A stretch of 34,914 bases of DNA from positions 1-34,914 of the forward strand of contig JAZUJX010000007.1 in assembly GCA_045642965.1 (NCBI GenBank), given 5' to 3'. The position numbers and the translations under genes were made by a program. The notes below the pieces were generated by a model. That model saw only the letters and a list, made by a program, of their open reading frames with translations, was not told the DNA's origin and did no database searches. Shown here piece by piece: positions 31,961 to 34,914 of this stretch. This stretch comes from Equadaptatus sp045642965. Lineage in GTDB: Bacteria > Synergistota > Synergistia > Synergistales > Synergistaceae. Every line of letters begins with the position of its first letter. The first letter of the stretch is position 1.

Positions 31961-32756
31961 CTCCAAACGTATCGTTCTGAATTATATGAACCATCCCGAG
32001 GCGCGACATTTCAAGCAGCGCCAGAAGCGTAACGATCAGGCTTAACTTGCTGTGCTCCCTGAAAAGGGTTCTCAGCTTTATATTCTCTCCCTTGACGAGC
32101 GTCTGTTTCAACTCTTCCATGCGGTCGTCAACAGCATTTTCGTCAGGCACGGCATCGGGAATGTCATCGTAAAACATTTCCTCCTCGCTTCCTCCGCTGT
32201 GCCTCTCCTCATATTCCTGAAGCAGGCTCCACCAGCGCGCGGCAAGCCCGTAAAGGTCTCCCAAATCGTAAAACGGCGTATTGTCTTCGTCCACAATCCG
32301 CACAAAATAATTCTCGCGTTCGCGCTGCATGGAAGCAAAACGGGCGGCAGCAGCGCGGTACGGACGGAAATTTTCAAGCATTTCGCGAAGCTGCTCCTCG
32401 GTAAGCTCGTCATCTTCCTGCAAATCCTCGTAATCGTCCGTGCTCACTTCCTCTCTCTGCTGTCCGGGCAGAAGGGAATGAACCTTGCGAAGCAGCAGAC
32501 GGCTTGCAAAGGTAAAAAACTCCGCTATCTCGTTAAGCGAAGTGCGCTCCGTTTTCATAAGAAATTCAACGTACTGTGCGACAAGCTCCGTAAGATTGAG
32601 CTTCAGCGGATCCATCTGCCGCAAATCGACAAGATGGCACAGCAAATCAAGAGGCCCTGAAAAAGCGTCCAAATTGACCTCGAAACCTTTGTTCTGAGGC
32701 TGTTCAGCCGTTTCGTTTATTTGTTCGTTAATTTCTTCGTTATTTTCCTTATCCAC
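31938..32756 (-). CDS. scpA: Segregation and condensation protein ScpA
   Basis: ScpA is the kleisin that bridges Smc heads with ScpB. The 272-aa protein begins with a polar stretch of about 24 residues. The family core follows: FSGPLDLLCHLVDLRQMDPLKLNLTELVAQYVEF, then FFTFASRLLLRKVHSLLP. The C-terminal winged helix has LSLIVTLLALLEMSRLG. A long acidic linker lies between (residues 105-125). The start is GTG 32756 with GGGG seven bases upstream. The 3' end overlaps scpB, indicating coupled production of the complex. Confidence 0.94.
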   Translation of the reverse strand: MDKENNEEINEQINETAEQPQNKGFEVNLDAFSGPLDLLCHLVDLRQMDPLKLNLTELVAQYVEFLMKTERTSLNEIAEFFTFASRLLLRKVHSLLPGQQREEVSTDDYEDLQEDDELTEEQLREMLENFRPYRAAAARFASMQRERENYFVRIVDEDNTPFYDLGDLYGLAARWWSLLQEYEERHSGGSEEEMFYDDIPDAVPDENAVDDRMEELKQTLVKGENIKLRTLFREHSKLSLIVTLLALLEMSRLGMVHIIQNDTFGDVEIVAA

Positions 32757-32850
32757 TCTATTACCCCGCCGGTATTACCTCAAATGTTCTTTGGTTTTAT
32801 ATCGATTATTTTGCCGTTTCTTGTTTTGTATTTGTCTTTACGCATTTTGT

Positions 32851-32878
32851 TTCATATTTCATATTTCATATTCCATAT
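32851..32878. repeat. Heptamer tandem repeat upstream of scpA
   Basis: TTCATAT three times in perfect tandem (32851-32871), then TCCATAT (32872-32878). It lies in the 129-bp gap between the nif3-like gene and scpA, within the same probable transcript. Such arrays can change copy number by slippage. Confidence 0.7.
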
Positions 32879-32885
32879 TTGCTTC

Positions 32886-33668
32886 TCACAGCATATAGCG
32901 TGCAACATACTCCTCTTCCAGCTGCACAACTTCAACGCCCGTTTCTTCTCGGATAAGCCCGCACAACGCCGGAAGCGAAACGCGCTCCATCTCCCCGTGG
33001 TCTGTGACAATCAGGTTAAGTCCCTTGTACAGAGCCTCGTTTCTGTCGTGATACGAAATATCGGCGGTTATGAAAAGCTCCGCGCCGCGGTCAAGAGCAA
33101 GCTGCCACATGGAACCGCAGGCGCCCCCGCCCAAAGCGGCGCGCGAAATTTTTCTCTCCGCGTCTCCGAAACCGGTAAGATTTCTGCAAGCCCACGCATC
33201 ACGGACAAGCGCCATAGCTTCCTTAACCGTCACCGGCTGTTCAAGGCAGCCCACGGCGCCTATGCCGAAACTGCCTTCAACGTCGGAATGTTCAAGCTTT
33301 CCGATATTCCGCAGCCCGAGCTTCTGCGCAAGAATAACGTTCACACCCTCAGGCGACGCGTCCCAATTCGTATGCGCCGCGTAAAGCGCAACGTTCTTCT
33401 GCACAGCCGTTATAAGCGTCTTCTGCGGAGGCACGCTCTCATAGATATGCTTCAAGGGACGGAAAATCAGCGGATGATGCGTAAAAAGCAGCTGACAGCC
33501 CGCCTCCGCGGCACGCTGAACTGTATCCGGCGTCGCGTCCAGAGAAACCGCGACGCGCGCAATATCCGCGTTCTCATCGCCGAACGCAAGCCCCGGATTG
33601 TCCCACTCTTCAGCCCAGCGCTTCGGAATACGTCTCTCAACAGCCTCTATAAAAGCCTTAATCTTCAT
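32886..33668 (-). CDS. Nif3-like dinuclear metal-centre protein
   Basis: This 260-aa member of the Nif3/YbgI (GTP cyclohydrolase I type 2-like) family binds a pair of metal ions. The signature residues are visible: EEWDNPGLAFG, FTHHPLIF with two histidines (64-65), AAHTNWD, and near the end ADISYHD and DHGEMER. It is the short form without the PII-like insert seen in about 370-aa homologues. Its biochemical role is unsettled. It lies 5 bp after the uncharacterised membrane gene and before scpA. Confidence 0.9.
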   Translation of the reverse strand: MKIKAFIEAVERRIPKRWAEEWDNPGLAFGDENADIARVAVSLDATPDTVQRAAEAGCQLLFTHHPLIFRPLKHIYESVPPQKTLITAVQKNVALYAAHTNWDASPEGVNVILAQKLGLRNIGKLEHSDVEGSFGIGAVGCLEQPVTVKEAMALVRDAWACRNLTGFGDAERKISRAALGGGACGSMWQLALDRGAELFITADISYHDRNEALYKGLNLIVTDHGEMERVSLPALCGLIREETGVEVVQLEEEYVARYML

Positions 33669-33673
33669 AGCGG

Positions 33674-34348
33674 CTACTCCTCAAACTCCCAGTACGCAAT
33701 TTCGGCGTCGTCGTCATCCGCCCCTGCGAAGACAACCTCCTGAAGCTTCGCCATATAAGCCATTGCACGCTTCAGCTCGTCGCGGTAATAGAAAGAATTC
33801 TTGGGATAAACTGCATCTACAAACTCAAATTCATAGACAGGGTCTTCCTCATCGTCCAAAAGCAGCATAAACTCCATGCCGTTGCTCTCCGGAGGATAAA
33901 TTCCGTGCTTCTCCTCGTCCGCCTCCTGCAATGCTTCGCTCAGCAGCTCGCCGAAATCCTCCGTCTCCGCCTTAACCTCGCCCTTGCCGTAAAGGCGCAC
34001 GCCCAAAAGCTTTGAATACGGAATCAGGGCGCACTCGGAAAGAGGCATGCCGCAGAGCATAAGCTCCGAAGCATTGTCAAAAAGCATAAACGGCTTGTTG
34101 AAATCAACGTTTGCGTCACCGTCAGGCTTAAAAGCGCAGCCGCTCAGGAACTTGCCGAGCTGGCGCTGAGCCTTCTCCGCCGTCTCCCTGTTCGCGTTCT
34201 TTTCCTTATAAACCCTGCGGCTGTTGAAAAACATCACAAGCGCCACAAAAACAGACACGCCGCAAAGAATATACGCAAGCAGCGTTTTAATCTGAAAAGC
34301 GATAACCGCCACAAAAAGACATCCGAAGCCTATGCACATTGAAATCAT
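33674..34348 (-). CDS. Uncharacterised membrane-anchored acidic protein
   Basis: I do not recognise this 224-aa protein. It begins with two hydrophobic segments (about residues 2-18 and 23-41). A basic patch (NSRRVYKEKNANR) follows, then a charged soluble domain, probably cytoplasmic. The C-terminus is strongly acidic (GADDDDAEIAYWEFEE). There is no signal peptidase site. ATG 34348 follows GGGTGG by five bases; a GTG at 34357 would overlap that site. It is the first gene behind a good promoter and is followed 5 bp later by the nif3-like gene, so it belongs to the scpAB-rluB operon. Its role is unknown. Confidence 0.75.
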   Translation of the reverse strand: MISMCIGFGCLFVAVIAFQIKTLLAYILCGVSVFVALVMFFNSRRVYKEKNANRETAEKAQRQLGKFLSGCAFKPDGDANVDFNKPFMLFDNASELMLCGMPLSECALIPYSKLLGVRLYGKGEVKAETEDFGELLSEALQEADEEKHGIYPPESNGMEFMLLLDDEEDPVYEFEFVDAVYPKNSFYYRDELKRAMAYMAKLQEVVFAGADDDDAEIAYWEFEE

Positions 34349-34372
34349 ACGAACCACCCTGCCTTCAACACA

Positions 34373-34401
34373 ATTATAAATTAAAAGGCGCAGTATGTGA
34401 A
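34373..34401 (-). promoter_or_regulatory. Promoter of the membrane protein-nif3-scpAB-rluB operon
   Basis: Minus-strand TTCACA (34401-34396, five of six consensus bases) and a perfect TATAAT (34378-34373), with an optimal 17-bp spacer. It lies 24 bp before the start codon at 34348. Confidence 0.75.
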
Positions 34402-34548
34402 CCGGATTTTTAAAAGGCGGGAAGACATTCGTTAAGAAGCACTGTTTGAGAGCATTGTTTTAGCGGTAAAATTTTGCCCCTTTTTGGATTTATTTTATTT
34501 TTTGGCATACTTTTTTGCACTTTTTTTATACAGCTAAAACACCTCTGT

Positions 34549-34589
34549 TTGCAAGGCTTCGCAGATTGCGTTTTCACAAAGCCCTGCAA
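34549..34589 (-). other. Inverted repeat with nested hairpin
   Basis: On the minus strand TTGCAGGGCTT pairs with AAGCCTTGCAA (11 bp with one G-U), enclosing CGCA/TGCG. On the plus strand the wobble becomes an A-C mismatch, so the fold would be better as minus-strand RNA. It lies upstream of the operon promoter, so it is not simply the leader of that operon. Confidence 0.4.
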
Positions 34590-34680
34590 TTACTGCATTT
34601 AAAGGGTGCGTTTTCAGGCGTAAAAATAGAGGCGTTTTTGTATTTATTATAGTAGATAGGTGAGAAGGATTTGGTTGTAA

Positions 34681-34740
34681 AAGCTGCAAGCCATAAGCTG
34701 CAGGCTGTAAGCTAAGTGCTAAGTGCTAGGTGCTAAGTGC
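34681..34740. repeat. Heptamer (GCTAAGT) tandem array
   Basis: Four units run from 34711 to 34738 (three GCTAAGT and one GCTAGGT). Two related 14-bp units precede them, AAGCTGCAAGCCAT and AAGCTGCAGGCTGT (34681-34708). The unit length of 7, or 2 x 7, matches the array before scpA although the sequence differs. Confidence 0.75.
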
Positions 34741-34795
34741 GCCCTTAAAGGTTCTGACGCTTAAAGCTGACACCGGCGCACAGCGCCAAATCCGG

Positions 34796-34869
34796 CGAAA
34801 TCTTTCTGAAACGGCTGTAAGACCTGCCGAGGTCTGACCTTTCAGCCGTTTCTCGGCAGACGGATTTCG
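34796..34869. repeat. Large imperfect inverted repeat
   Basis: The outer arms are CGAAATC (34796-34802) and GATTTCG (34863-34869). The middle arms are GAAACGGCTG (34808-34817) and CAGCCGTTTC (34843-34852), 10 bp perfect. The inner arms are AGACCT and AGGTCT around GCCG (34820-34835). It has no T run on either side, so it is not an ordinary terminator. It could be a small structured RNA or a MITE-like element. Confidence 0.6.
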
Positions 34870-34886
34870 TTAAAATCACCTCTCAC

Positions 34887-34900
34887 GCATTACGTAATGC
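34887..34900. promoter_or_regulatory. Perfect 14-bp palindrome
   Basis: GCATTACGTAATGC is a perfect palindrome without a spacer, 14 bp from the right edge. It could be a dimeric regulator's operator for a gene outside the window. Confidence 0.35.
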
Positions 34901-34914
34901 GGCTCGAAACGGCG

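Larger units (their letters stand above)
34402..34914. other. 513-bp region without genes, rich in repeats and inverted repeats
   Basis: I find no credible coding frame here. The left part (to about 34540) is AT-rich with long T runs. An 11-bp inverted repeat lies at 34549-34589. A minus-strand TATAAT is at 34651-34646. A heptamer array occupies 34681-34740, and a GGCGC/GCGCC hairpin 34775-34787. A larger stem structure covers 34796-34869, and a 14-bp palindrome 34887-34900. The motif GAAACGGC recurs at 34808 and 34906 and inverted at 34845. It may hold a regulatory or small-RNA region for a gene beyond the right edge. Confidence 0.6.

Noticed and set aside
32721..33743. A 340-codon open frame on the plus strand
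   Set aside because: It runs antisense through the nif3-like gene and the heptamer repeat; it has no domain or ribosome site.
34681..34740. Repeat array as a CRISPR
   Set aside because: The units are 7 bp in direct tandem with no spacers, and no cas gene is present.
34808..34852. The strong stem as an intrinsic terminator
   Set aside because: No T run follows the stem on either strand, and no gene ends next to it within the window.

Overview
This 34.9 kb window is a gene-dense stretch of an ordinary bacterial chromosome. It carries about 37 protein genes and one tRNA, with no phage, IS element, transposase, rRNA or CRISPR. The gene content suggests an anaerobic, fermentative bacterium. FapR-type control of lipid synthesis, acetate kinase beside yceD-rpmF, a yicC-gmk-rpoZ-coaBC-priA series and a peptidase/amidohydrolase catabolic locus fit Synergistota or a deep Firmicutes-like lineage. 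I lean towards Synergistota, but gene order alone does not prove it.

Layout. (1) 1-5504, minus strand: ackA-yceD-rpmF, then a small secreted protein, then fapR-plsX-fabD. The last group has a near-consensus promoter with a probable FapR operator over its start site; fabD runs off the left edge. (2) 5564-13646, plus strand: tmcAL, an Fsr-like MFS exporter, rsmD, coaD, rsmA, trmB, lspA and two tandem acyltransferase-3 membrane proteins. (3) 13691-15697, minus: a large polytopic GT-C-like membrane protein, convergent with the acyltransferases. (4) 15791-20242: a catabolic locus. An M20 amidohydrolase and a two-part DUF3100-type membrane transporter run leftward; a nitrilase-family amidase and a cyclase-family metal hydrolase run rightward from a consensus promoter. 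(5) 20289-20743, minus: tRNA-Pro(GGG) and the nucleoid protein HU. (6) 20867-29204, minus: one long housekeeping operon, cmk-yicC-gmk-rpoZ-coaBC-priA-ACT-DUF711-der. (7) 29352-30394, plus: the azlCD branched-chain amino-acid exporter. (8) 30533-34348, minus: an uncharacterised membrane protein, a Nif3-like protein, scpA, scpB and rluB, behind a good promoter. (9) 34402-34914: about 500 bp without genes, but with a heptamer repeat array, several inverted repeats and a 14-bp palindrome.

How the genes work together. Regions 1 and 2 join acetate/acetyl-phosphate metabolism, fatty-acid and phospholipid initiation and its malonyl-CoA sensor, with ribosome and tRNA maturation. Regions 2 and 3 suggest acylation and glycosylation of an envelope polymer. 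Region 4 looks like uptake plus stepwise hydrolysis of an amide-containing substrate of unknown identity. Region 8 is chromosome segregation and ribosome maturation.

No obviously new multi-gene system stands out. The strongest anomalies are a PriA that has lost its Walker A and other helicase motifs but keeps all its zinc cysteines; an acetate kinase with a histone-H1-like lysine/alanine tail; a TrmB with a Cys for the usual Asp of its PDPW motif plus a C-terminal extension; and short intergenic repeat arrays. Assignments come from reading motifs by eye; no database search was run.
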